Shown here: in pieces, positions 57,001 to 64,000 of the stretch
How the letters are laid out: each line of letters begins with the position of its first letter
How positions within the stretch are numbered: the stretch's first letter is position 1
NCBI RefSeq assembly: GCF_003353175.1
Contig: NZ_QHKS01000002.1
Coordinates: 248,001 to 312,000, forward strand
Reading direction: 5' to 3'
Origin: Paraburkholderia lacunae
GTDB taxonomy: Bacteria; Pseudomonadota; Gammaproteobacteria; Burkholderiales; Burkholderiaceae
Length of the DNA stretch: 64,000 bases
The notes under the pieces: model-generated
What the model was told of the DNA's origin: nothing
What the model saw: the letters and a program-made list of their open reading frames with translations, nothing else
Database searches by the model: none
Made by a program: the position numbers and the translations under genes

Positions 57001-58290
57001 ATGGTTCCGCACCTAGTTACGGCGTTAAACGGCCCGCTGCTCGACCTCGAGCGGAAGATCCTCGACGCTACGCCCGCCATCGAACGCTGGTTCCGGCTCG
57101 AATGGCAGGAGCACACGCCGCCGTTCTATTGTTCCGTCGATCTGCGTAACGCGGGTTTCAAGCTCGCGCCGGTCGACACCAATCTGTTCCCCGGCGCGTT
57201 CAACAATCTGCCGCAGGAAGTGCTGCCGCTCGCCGTGCAGGCCGCGATGGCGTCGATCGAAAAGATCTGCCCGGACGCGAAGAATCTGCTGGTGATTCCC
57301 GAGCGCCATACGCGCAACGCCTTTTATCTCGAGAATGTCGCCCGGTTGGCCGCGATCATGCGCCAGGCGGGTTTGAACGTGCGTTTCGGCACGCTCGACG
57401 AAAGCATCGTCGGGCCGGTCACGATCGCGCTGTCGGACGGGCAGAAACTCGTGCTCGAACCGCTCGAGCGCTCGCAACGGCGCCTCGGTCTGAAGAACTT
57501 CGATCCTTGCTCGATTCTGCTGAACAATGACCTGTCGGGCGGCATTCCGTCCGTGCTGGAAAATCTGCACGAGCAGTATCTGCTGCCGCCGCTGCACGCG
57601 GGCTGGGCCGTGCGCCGCAAGTCGACGCACTTCTCCTGCTATGACGACGTCGCGAAAAAGTTCGCGAAGATGGTCGAGATCGATCCGTGGATGATCAATC
57701 CGTACTTCGCGCACGTTGAAGGCGTCGACTTCCGGGAACGCACCGGTGAGGAAGCACTGGCGGACGCGATCGACGGCGTGCTGAAGAAGATCGCCAGGAA
57801 GTACCGCGAGTATGGCATCTCCGAAAAACCGTATGTCGTCATCAAGTCCGATGCGGGCACCTACGGTATGGGCGTGATGACCGTGCACGACGCGTCGGAA
57901 GTGGCCGCGCTCACCAAGCGCGAACGCGCCAAGATGGCGGCCACCAAAGACGGCCTCGAAGTGCATGACGTGATCGTGCAGGAAGGCGTGTACACCTTCG
58001 AGCGCATCGGCGAAGAAGTTGCCGAGCCGGTCGTGTATATGATCGACCGTTACGTGGTCGGCGGTTTTTATCGCGTGCACGGCAGCCGCGAGCGCGATCA
58101 GAATCTCAACGCGCCCGGCATGCACTTCGTGCCGCTCGGCTTCGAGCATACGGCGCTGCCCGATGCGCACGCGAAGCCCGGCGCGGCGCCGCCGAACCGC
58201 TTCTACATGTATGGCGTGGTGGCGCGGCTGGGGTTGCTGGCTGCATCGGTCGAACTGGAAAAGACCGATCCGGAAGCGATTCAGGTCTGA
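57001..58290 (+). CDS. gshA: Glutamate-cysteine ligase (beta-proteobacterial type)
   Basis: 429-residue ATP-dependent ligase that joins glutamate and cysteine, the first step of glutathione synthesis. It belongs to the separate GshA type first known from Acidithiobacillus and beta-proteobacteria, recognisable by FYCSVDLRNAGFKLAPVDTN, PERHTRNAFYLENVA and KSDAGTYGMGVMTV (ATP-grasp-like loop). gshB follows after 120 bp, confirming the pathway. The ATG at 57001 is preceded by AGTGATCA and lacks a strong ribosome-binding site. Confidence 0.95.
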   Translation: MVPHLVTALNGPLLDLERKILDATPAIERWFRLEWQEHTPPFYCSVDLRNAGFKLAPVDTNLFPGAFNNLPQEVLPLAVQAAMASIEKICPDAKNLLVIPERHTRNAFYLENVARLAAIMRQAGLNVRFGTLDESIVGPVTIALSDGQKLVLEPLERSQRRLGLKNFDPCSILLNNDLSGGIPSVLENLHEQYLLPPLHAGWAVRRKSTHFSCYDDVAKKFAKMVEIDPWMINPYFAHVEGVDFRERTGEEALADAIDGVLKKIARKYREYGISEKPYVVIKSDAGTYGMGVMTVHDASEVAALTKRERAKMAATKDGLEVHDVIVQEGVYTFERIGEEVAEPVVYMIDRYVVGGFYRVHGSRERDQNLNAPGMHFVPLGFEHTALPDAHAKPGAAPPNRFYMYGVVARLGLLAASVELEKTDPEAIQV

Positions 58291-58410
58291 ATTCCGCAAA
58301 CGGATCGACGGCGGCCTGGGTGCCGCCGTCACCGCCGCCGCTGTGGGCACGGTCCACACCGTCTATATTTACGATCAATGCCAGGCCCATCAGGGCGCAC
58401 CGGGACCTTC

Positions 58411-59367
58411 ATGGATATTCTTTTCATCGCCGATCCGCTCACGCAGTTCAAGATTTACAAAGACTCGACTTACGCGATGATGGCCGAGGCCGCGCGCCGT
58501 GGTCACACGCTGTACACGTGCCAGCCGAAGCATCTGGCGTGGACGGGCGGCGACGTCGAGGCGAACGTGCAGCGCTTTGCGATCGTTGGCGACGGAGTGG
58601 ATCTGCATCGCGACACCTGGTACGCGGCCGAAGCGGCCACGCCGCGAACGCTGAAGAGCTTCAGCGCGGTGGTGATGCGCAAAGACCCGCCGTTCGATAT
58701 GGAATACGTGACGTCGACGTGGCTGCTGGAACTCGCTGAACGCGGCGGCGCGCGCATCTTCAACAAGCCGCAGGCGATTCGCGATCACTCGGAAAAGCTG
58801 GCGATCGGCGAGTTCGCGCAGTTCGTCGCGCCCACGCTGGTCACGCGCGACGCCACCCGTCTGCGCGCGTTTCATGAGGAACACGGCGACGTGATCCTCA
58901 AGCCGCTCGACGGCATGGGCGGTATGGGCGTGTTCCGCGTGAAGGCCGACGGCATGAATCTCGGCTCGATCATCGAAATGCTGAGCCACGACGGCGCGCG
59001 TTCCGTGATGGCGCAGAAATTCATCCCCGACATCAAGGACGGCGATAAACGCATTCTGCTGATCGGCGGCGAGGCGGTGCCGTATTCACTCGCGCGCATT
59101 CCTCAGGGCAATGAAGTGCGCGGCAATCTGGCGGCAGGGGGCTTGGGCGTGGCGCGCCCGCTCACTGAACACGACCGCAAGATCGCCGACACGCTCGCGC
59201 CGGTGCTGGCTGCGCGCGGCCTGCTGCTGGTCGGTCTGGATGCGATCGGCGACTGGCTCACGGAAGTCAACGTGACGAGCCCGACCTGCTTCCGCGAAAT
59301 CATGGATCAGACCGGTTTCGACGTTGCAGCGATGTTCATCGGCGCGCTGGAGCGCGCGGCAGGTTGA
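58411..59367 (+). CDS. gshB: Glutathione synthetase
   Basis: 318-residue ATP-grasp enzyme that adds glycine to gamma-glutamylcysteine. N-terminal FIADPLTQFKIYKDSTYAMMAEA is the prokaryotic GshB start. ATP-grasp motifs are ILKPLDGMGGMGVF and NEVRGNLAAGG. TEVNVTSPTCFREI holds the metal-binding Asn. I chose the ATG at 58411 (MDILFIADP); 33 bp longer is possible. It works directly after GshA. Confidence 0.96.
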   Translation: MDILFIADPLTQFKIYKDSTYAMMAEAARRGHTLYTCQPKHLAWTGGDVEANVQRFAIVGDGVDLHRDTWYAAEAATPRTLKSFSAVVMRKDPPFDMEYVTSTWLLELAERGGARIFNKPQAIRDHSEKLAIGEFAQFVAPTLVTRDATRLRAFHEEHGDVILKPLDGMGGMGVFRVKADGMNLGSIIEMLSHDGARSVMAQKFIPDIKDGDKRILLIGGEAVPYSLARIPQGNEVRGNLAAGGLGVARPLTEHDRKIADTLAPVLAARGLLLVGLDAIGDWLTEVNVTSPTCFREIMDQTGFDVAAMFIGALERAAG

Positions 59368-59459
59368 AAGCGCTCTTCTTGAACGGCCGCCGTCGCCCCC
59401 AAACTGGGTAGTGAATCCGCATCGAGCGAAACGACGGCTTTGGCGCAAAATGGGCCTGC

Positions 59460-59465
59460 TACAAT
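59460..59465 (+). promoter_or_regulatory. Candidate -10 box for the manX leader
   Basis: TACAAT in a GC-rich setting, about 240 bp before manX and 93 bp after the gshB stop. TTGGCG at 59440-59445 is the nearest -35-like element but lies only 14 bp away, shorter than ideal. Transcription from here would start near 59472. Confidence 0.5.
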
Positions 59466-59471
59466 GCCCGC

Positions 59472-59687
59472 TCTTGCGATCCAAGCCTGTCCAAGCCGAT
59501 TGGACGGTGTCCCCAGGACGCCACGGGCATGGATCGCGGACAGTGAGCGAGTCGTTGTCCGCGGTGCTTCAGGCGCTGCGGGCCGCTCGTCAAATGGTGC
59601 GTTCCGGCCCTCACGACCCACGGCCGGTCGAGGGCGCTTACGAACCGGGTAGTGTGTCCCGGTCCACGGTTCGGGGCCGTTTTTTTG
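59472..59687 (+). ncRNA. Highly structured leader RNA with terminal Rho-independent terminator, upstream of manX
   Basis: About 215 nt with no gene but a string of perfect stems: an outer stem 59476-59482/59531-59537 enclosing hairpins 59489-59494/59500-59505 and 59506-59512/59516-59522; then 59536-59542/59556-59562, 59580-59585/59605-59610 and 59614-59618/59626-59630. It ends in a terminator (59660-59665 with 59674-59679, then seven Ts). A perfect 7-bp alternative stem, 59641-59647/59667-59673, and a 6-bp one, 59644-59649/59658-59663, would exclude the terminator. It could be a cis-acting attenuator or riboswitch for manX, or a free small RNA. No free energy was calculated. Confidence 0.6.
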
Positions 59688-59700
59688 CAGCAAGGCTGAC

Positions 59701-60189
59701 ATGGCAGGCATTCTGATCATTGCGCACGCTCCGTTCGCCAGCGCGTTGCGCGATTGCATTTCGCACATCTATGGCGGCTTGCCGGCTCGCATCGGCGTTA
59801 TCGACGTATCGCCGGATTGCGATCCCGCCCAAATGGTCGCGTTTGCGCACGCTGAAATCGAGCGGCTCAAGGAAGAAAACGGCGCGCTTGTGCTCACCGA
59901 TATGTTCGGTGCGACGCCGGCGAATATCGCCGGGCGCCTCGCTTCAGTGCCGAATGTGCGCGTGCTGTGCGGCGTCAATTTGCCGATGCTGGTGCGCGCG
60001 GTCTGTTACCGCGCCACGCCGCTCGACACGCTGGCCGACAAGGCGCTCGCCGGCGCCACCAAAGGCGTGCAGGCAATCGGACCCGCCACGGCGGTGCCGG
60101 ATGCGCCGACAGCCTGTTCCAGCGACTGTTTGCCGGCCTTGCCGACTGAGGCCGTTTTGACGCAGAAGGCCGGCCCGACCGGGTTGTAA
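59701..60189 (+). CDS. manX: PTS EIIA component of the mannose/sorbose (Man) family
   Basis: 162-residue cytoplasmic phosphocarrier. The phosphorylated His is H9 in GILIIAHAPFASAL. ALVLTDMFGATPANIAGRL is the family core. It has an extra C-terminal tail of about 30 residues rich in Ala, Pro and Thr. No EIIB, EIIC or EIID gene is in the window, so with HPr and Enzyme I it should serve regulation rather than sugar uptake. A weak ribosome-binding site (AAGG) lies between the leader terminator and the ATG. Confidence 0.93.
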   Translation: MAGILIIAHAPFASALRDCISHIYGGLPARIGVIDVSPDCDPAQMVAFAHAEIERLKEENGALVLTDMFGATPANIAGRLASVPNVRVLCGVNLPMLVRAVCYRATPLDTLADKALAGATKGVQAIGPATAVPDAPTACSSDCLPALPTEAVLTQKAGPTGL

Positions 60190-60262
60190 GCGGATCGCCG
60201 GCTTCGGACAATTTGCAGTTTCACCCTTCACAACAACACTTACCCGCGCTTCGGACCATCAC

Positions 60263-60532
60263 ATGCTGCAACAGGAAACGACTATCGTGAACAAGCTGGG
60301 GCTGCACGCGCGCGCGTCGGCCAAGTTGACGCAACTCGCGGGCAACTATCAGGCGGAAATCTGGATGAGCCGCAACGGTCGCCGCATCAACGCCAAGAGC
60401 ATCATGGGCGTGATGATGCTGGCAGCGGGCATCGGCAGCACCGTTGTGATCGAAACGGAAGGCGCCGACGAAAAAGAAGCGATGGACGCATTGTTGAAAC
60501 TGATTGCCGATAAATTCGGCGAGGGTCAATGA
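60263..60532 (+). CDS. ptsH: Phosphocarrier protein HPr
   Basis: 89-residue HPr that moves phosphate from Enzyme I to EIIA proteins. The active-site His is H15 in NKLGLHARASAK, and the regulatory-site Ser is S46 in KSIMGVMML, the site used by HPr kinase where present. It starts 73 bp after manX and is followed by a strong terminator. Confidence 0.96.
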   Translation: MLQQETTIVNKLGLHARASAKLTQLAGNYQAEIWMSRNGRRINAKSIMGVMMLAAGIGSTVVIETEGADEKEAMDALLKLIADKFGEGQ

Positions 60533-60558
60533 GTTCGCGTGTTCACGTTGCTTTGAGC

Positions 60559-60590
60559 AAAACGCCGCGGCTGTCCGCGGCGTTTTTTTT
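60559..60590 (+). terminator. Strong Rho-independent terminator between ptsH and ptsI
   Basis: Perfect 12-bp stem (60559-60570 with 60575-60586), CTGT tetraloop, and a run of eight Ts (60583-60590) that is partly inside the stem. It lies 27 bp after the ptsH stop and would separate manX-ptsH transcription from ptsI. Confidence 0.95.
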
Positions 60591-60705
60591 AGCGCGTGAC
60601 AATGGCGGTATTGGCAGATGATTTGGCGCCGCGGGCGAGCATCGCTTACGGCAATTCGTGTTGCGCTGCACATAGCGCGGTCGTACGTGGAGCGGGCACG
60701 GAATT

Positions 60706-60711
60706 TATAAT
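60706..60711 (+). promoter_or_regulatory. Candidate -10 box of ptsI
   Basis: Consensus TATAAT 71 bp before the ptsI start, after the ptsH terminator. The -35 region is weak. It supports separate transcription of ptsI. Confidence 0.55.
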
Positions 60712-60776
60712 GGCCAAGAGAGTCTGAGAGCACTGCAGCGGTTTGCCGCGGCATCACACAACTAGAGGAGGTGCGC

Positions 60777-62525
60777 GTGTCATTCACGCTGCATGGAATT
60801 CCCGTGTCACGCGGTATCGCCATCGGGCGGGCTTATCTGATCGCCCCGGCTGCACTTGACGTAGACCACTATCTGATCGAACCCACCCAGATCGAAGGGG
60901 AGGTCGAGCGTTTCCGCTCGGCCCAGCAACTCGTGCATCAGGAGCTCGACGCGCTGCGCGCCGATCTCGCGGCAGACGCGCCCAGCGAAATGGGTGCGTT
61001 CATCAATGTTCATTCAATGATCCTGAACGATGCGATGCTCGTGCAGGAAACCATCGATCTGATCCGTACACGCCGCTACAACGTCGAGTGGGCGCTGACC
61101 GAACAACTCGAGCGCCTGTCGCGCCATTTCGACGATATCGAAGACGAATACCTGCGCGAGCGCAAAGCCGACATCGAGCAGGTGGTCGAGCGCGTGCTGA
61201 AGGCACTCGCCGGTGCGTCGGCGGCGCTGGTGGACGGCGTGCACGGCGCCTGCGACGAGATGATCGTGGTCGCGCATGACATCGCGCCGGCCGACATGAT
61301 GCAGTTCAAGACGCAAACGTTTCAGGGCTTCGTCACGGATCTCGGCGGGCGCACTTCGCATACGGCGATCGTCGCGCGCAGTCTCGGCATTCCGGCCGCG
61401 GTTGGCGTGCAGCATGCGAGCCAGCTGATCCGGCAGGACGACCTGATCATCGTCGACGGCGATCATGGCATCGTGATCGTCGATCCCGCCCCGATCGTTC
61501 TCGAAGAATATTCGTACCGTCAAAGCGAAAAAGCGCTCGAGCAGCGCAAGCTCCAGCGCCTGAAATTTTCGCCGACGCAAACGCTGTGCGGTACACGCAT
61601 CGAGCTGTGCGCGAACATCGAATTGCCGGACGACGCACGCGCGGCGGTCGACGCCGGCGCGACCGGCGTCGGCCTGTTTCGCACCGAGTTCCTGTTCATG
61701 AATCACAAGGACCGGTTGCCCGAAGAGGAAGAGCAGTTCGGCGCGTACCGGCGCGCCGTCGAGTTAATGAACGGCCTGCCGGTGACGATCCGCACGATCG
61801 ACGTCGGCGCCGACAAGCCGCTCGATTCGATGGGCGGGGGCGACGGTTACGAAACCGCCTCCAATCCCGCCTTGGGCCTGCGGGCGATTCGCTGGAGCCT
61901 GTCGGAGCCGCAGATGTTCCTGACGCAACTGCGGGCGATTCTGCGCGCGTCGGCGTTTGGCAAGGTGAAGATTCTGATTCCGATGCTCGCCCACGCGCAG
62001 GAGATCGACCAGACGCTCGATCTGATTCGCGAAGCCAAGCGTCAGCTGGACGACGCAGGCATCGCCTACGATCCGAACGTGCAGGTCGGCGCGATGATCG
62101 AGATTCCGGCCGCAGCGATCGCGCTGCCGCTGTTTTTGAAGCGGCTCGATTTCCTGTCGATCGGCACGAACGATCTGATCCAGTACACGCTGGCGATCGA
62201 CCGCGCGGATAATTCGGTCGCGCATTTGTACGACCCGCTGCATCCGGCGGTGCTGCATCTGATCGCATTCACGCTGCGCGAAGCGAAGCGGGCAGGCGTG
62301 CCGGTGTCGGTGTGCGGCGAAATGGCGGGCGATCCGGCGTTGACGCGTCTCCTGCTCGGCATGGGTCTCACCGAGTTTTCAATGCACCCGAGCCAGTTGC
62401 TGGTGGTCAAGCAGGAAATCCTGCGCTCGCATCTGAAGACGCTGGAGAAGCCGGTGGCCGACGTGCTGGCATCGTTCGAACCGGAAGAAGTCCAAGCGGC
62501 GCTCAAGCGCGTGGCGCTGGCTTAA
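60777..62525 (+). CDS. ptsI: PTS Enzyme I (phosphoenolpyruvate-protein phosphotransferase)
   Basis: 582-residue enzyme that takes phosphate from phosphoenolpyruvate and passes it to HPr. The active-site His is H195 in LGGRTSHTAIVARSLGIPA. PEP-binding landmarks are GVGLFRTEFLFMN, EIPAAAIALPLFL and SIGTNDLIQYTLAIDR, and the Cys in VCGEMAGDP. The start is GTG at 60777 (preceded by AGAGGAGG 6-13 bases upstream); GTG 60771 is too close to that site. It follows ptsH across a terminator. Confidence 0.96.
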   Translation: MSFTLHGIPVSRGIAIGRAYLIAPAALDVDHYLIEPTQIEGEVERFRSAQQLVHQELDALRADLAADAPSEMGAFINVHSMILNDAMLVQETIDLIRTRRYNVEWALTEQLERLSRHFDDIEDEYLRERKADIEQVVERVLKALAGASAALVDGVHGACDEMIVVAHDIAPADMMQFKTQTFQGFVTDLGGRTSHTAIVARSLGIPAAVGVQHASQLIRQDDLIIVDGDHGIVIVDPAPIVLEEYSYRQSEKALEQRKLQRLKFSPTQTLCGTRIELCANIELPDDARAAVDAGATGVGLFRTEFLFMNHKDRLPEEEEQFGAYRRAVELMNGLPVTIRTIDVGADKPLDSMGGGDGYETASNPALGLRAIRWSLSEPQMFLTQLRAILRASAFGKVKILIPMLAHAQEIDQTLDLIREAKRQLDDAGIAYDPNVQVGAMIEIPAAAIALPLFLKRLDFLSIGTNDLIQYTLAIDRADNSVAHLYDPLHPAVLHLIAFTLREAKRAGVPVSVCGEMAGDPALTRLLLGMGLTEFSMHPSQLLVVKQEILRSHLKTLEKPVADVLASFEPEEVQAALKRVALA

Positions 62526-62587
62526 GCGGTGCCGCGAAGGAAGCGTCGCGCGGTCGCGACGCTTCCTTCAGGTTCTGTCAATTTCAT

Positions 62588-63346
62588 TCAGCCCGGATGC
62601 TTCTCGCCACATACCGGACAGTCCGGCTGGCGCGCGATGCGCATCGTGTTCCATTCCATCCGCAGCGAATCGAGCATCATCAGGCGGCCCACCAGCGGCG
62701 TGCCGATTCCCCCGATCACGCGTAGCGCCTCGGCGGCCTGCATCGAACCGATGATGCCGACCGTCGGCGCGAACACACCCATCGTCGAGCACGCGACTTC
62801 CTCGAACGGCTGGTCTTCGGGAAACACGCACGCGTAGCAGGGCGACGATTCCTCGCGGAAATCGAAGGTGCTGATCTGGCCGTCGAAGCGCAATGCCGCG
62901 CCGGACACCAGCGGCACTCCGTGCTTCACGCAAGCGCGGTTGATCGCGTGGCGGGTCGCGAAGTTGTCGGTGCAATCGAGCACGACGCCGGCGTGCGGCA
63001 CTTCCCGGTCGAGCCACGCATCGTCGACGCGTTCGGCCACCGCGTTCACCACCACCTCAGGGTTGAGCCGTGCGATCGCGTCGCGCCCGGACTCGACCTT
63101 CTTACGCCCGACCGAGGCGGTCACATGCAGAATCTGCCGCTGCAGATTGGTCAGATCGACCGTATCGGCATCGACCAGCGTCAGACGGCCGACACCCGCG
63201 GCCGCCAGATACATCGCGGCCGGCGAACCCAGCCCGCCCGCGCCGACAACGATCGCGTGCGCATCGAGAAAACGCTGCTGCGCCTCGATGCCGATTTCGT
63301 CGACGAGGATGTGGCGGGAATAGCGGAGGAGTTGATCGTCGTTCAT
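62588..63346 (-). CDS. MoeB/ThiF family adenylyltransferase (HesA/MoeB/ThiF)
   Basis: 252-residue E1-like enzyme that adenylates the C-terminus of a small sulfur-carrier protein (MoaD or ThiS). It starts DDQLLRYSRHILVDEIGIEAQQ, and the nucleotide loop is VVGAGGLGSPAAMYLAAAGVG. Zinc ligands are CYAC and CPVCG. The Arg in TNLQRQILH is catalytic. The ATG at 63346 is chosen because further upstream the frame becomes Arg/Thr-rich. Which carrier it serves cannot be told here. Convergent with ptsI; next upstream is the protease gene. Confidence 0.92.
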   Translation of the reverse strand: MNDDQLLRYSRHILVDEIGIEAQQRFLDAHAIVVGAGGLGSPAAMYLAAAGVGRLTLVDADTVDLTNLQRQILHVTASVGRKKVESGRDAIARLNPEVVVNAVAERVDDAWLDREVPHAGVVLDCTDNFATRHAINRACVKHGVPLVSGAALRFDGQISTFDFREESSPCYACVFPEDQPFEEVACSTMGVFAPTVGIIGSMQAAEALRVIGGIGTPLVGRLMMLDSLRMEWNTMRIARQPDCPVCGEKHPG

Positions 63347-63485
63347 GGCGGGCGCGTGAAGTGAATCGCGCGATGGGATGCGAGGCCGATGGCCTGCGGC
63401 GCGCGTTGTCGTGGTGGTTATTCTAATCGCGCGGGGAGCGTGTCTTCGCAGCATAGGGCGCTGCGAAGACACGTGAGACGGATGC

Positions 63486-64000
63486 TTACTTGGACGGGCC
63501 AGGCGCCGCAGCGCCTGCCGGCACCGACGCGCCGGGCACCGGTTGTGTCGCCTTTACCGCTACCGGCGCGGAGGCCGACGTAGCCGGCTTGTTCTGCGCC
63601 AGACGCCGCTCGGTCAACGACTTCGATTCCATCACCGGCTTGCCTTCCAGCTTGTTCAGCGCCTGTTGCAGCATGAAATCGTCGGTTGAACCGAATTCCA
63701 CCGGCTTGCGCTCACGATCCTTCTGGCGCTGTTCCGGCGTCTTCTTGTCGTTCTGCTCTTCAAGCTGACGCAGCTGGTCCATGCGCTCCTGTTCGCGCTG
63801 TTCCGCCTCCTTCTTCTCGTTCGGGTCCTGCGTGTTCGCAAGGTGATTCGAGTAGTCGACTTCGCGGGTGACCAGTGCGTCGTCCGGATCGCCCTCCACG
63901 TATTGATCCACCGCGATGTCAGGACGGATGCCCTTGTTCTGGATCGAACGGCCGCTCGGCGTGTAGTAGTACGCCGTGGTCAGACGCAGCGCGGTCTCCG
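63486..64000 (-). CDS. Carboxy-terminal processing peptidase (S41 family), C-terminal part, cut by window edge
   Basis: The visible 171 residues are the C-terminal end of a CtpA/Prc-like serine peptidase. ALRLTTAYYYTPSGRSIQNKGI is the S41 core after the catalytic region, followed by PDIAVDQYVEGDPDD. A charged, Gln/Glu/Lys-rich stretch follows (about 45 residues), then a helical segment and an Ala/Pro-rich tail. The catalytic Ser-Lys pair lies outside the window. It is on the same strand as and upstream of the MoeB-type gene. Confidence 0.9.
   Translation of the reverse strand, partial: ETALRLTTAYYYTPSGRSIQNKGIRPDIAVDQYVEGDPDDALVTREVDYSNHLANTQDPNEKKEAEQREQERMDQLRQLEEQNDKKTPEQRQKDRERKPVEFGSTDDFMLQQALNKLEGKPVMESKSLTERRLAQNKPATSASAPVAVKATQPVPGASVPAGAAAPGPSK

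Overview
The window is a continuous piece of chromosome from a high-GC beta-proteobacterium of the Burkholderiales, most like Paraburkholderia or Burkholderia. I infer this from the many proteins of recognisable Burkholderia type: DUF1840, DUF3567, DUF2917, PhaM, the beta-proteobacterial GshA/GshB pair, a split MetH, and the manX-ptsH-ptsI partial PTS. Coding density is high. I found no rRNA, tRNA, insertion sequence, prophage or CRISPR array. The genes at both window edges (dsbA and a ctpA-type protease) are cut.

Layout. 1-9.2 kb, mostly minus strand: dsbA, an FtsN-like SPOR protein, argS, and methionine synthase split into two genes; DUF1840 lies on the plus strand. 9.2-16.7 kb: a frameshifted relic of a PcaD-type enol-lactonase, a DUF3108 protein, an IclR regulator divergent from a fumarylacetoacetase-family hydrolase, a LivK-type binding protein, an enoyl-CoA hydratase, a 12-bp minisatellite and phaM. 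17-26.8 kb: a diiron ferritin-like protein, hldE-C (rfaE2), birA-coaX, an MlaEFD-type lipid ABC system with its lipoprotein, a VanZ protein, a [2Fe-2S] protein and a hydrolase. 27-32.9 kb: dacC, a D-amino-acid aminotransferase, ybeD, lipB and lipA (cell wall and lipoate), with a LysR regulator and a DUF2917 protein. 33-36.6 kb: a short less GC-rich islet of small membrane proteins, then tauABC. 36.7-45.6 kb: a HAD phosphatase, a Na/Pi cotransporter-PhoU-like protein, a DeoR regulator and an apparent glycerophosphodiester phosphodiesterase/ABC uptake locus. 45.6-50.7 kb: dctA with a sigma-54 promoter, followed by dctB and dctD. 50.7-64 kb: a TlpA protein, comM, ubiK, glnK-amtB behind a second sigma-54 promoter, gshA-gshB, manX-ptsH-ptsI, a MoeB/ThiF protein and the protease.

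How genes work together. DctB/DctD should sense C4-dicarboxylates and activate dctA through sigma-54. GlnK and AmtB form the nitrogen-controlled ammonium uptake pair. LipB and LipA make lipoate in sequence, and GshA and GshB make glutathione. EIIA-Man, HPr and Enzyme I form a phosphorelay with no sugar permease visible nearby, so it is probably regulatory.

The most interesting non-coding signal is the roughly 215-nt leader before manX (about 59472-59687). It holds a series of perfect stems and ends in a terminator that is mutually exclusive with a second hairpin. Other signals worth checking are a 9-codon leader ORF before dctA, three 12-bp repeats in the glnK leader, and paired DnaA boxes beside AT-rich DNA upstream of comM. 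All calls rest on reading the sequence; no database search or folding program was run.
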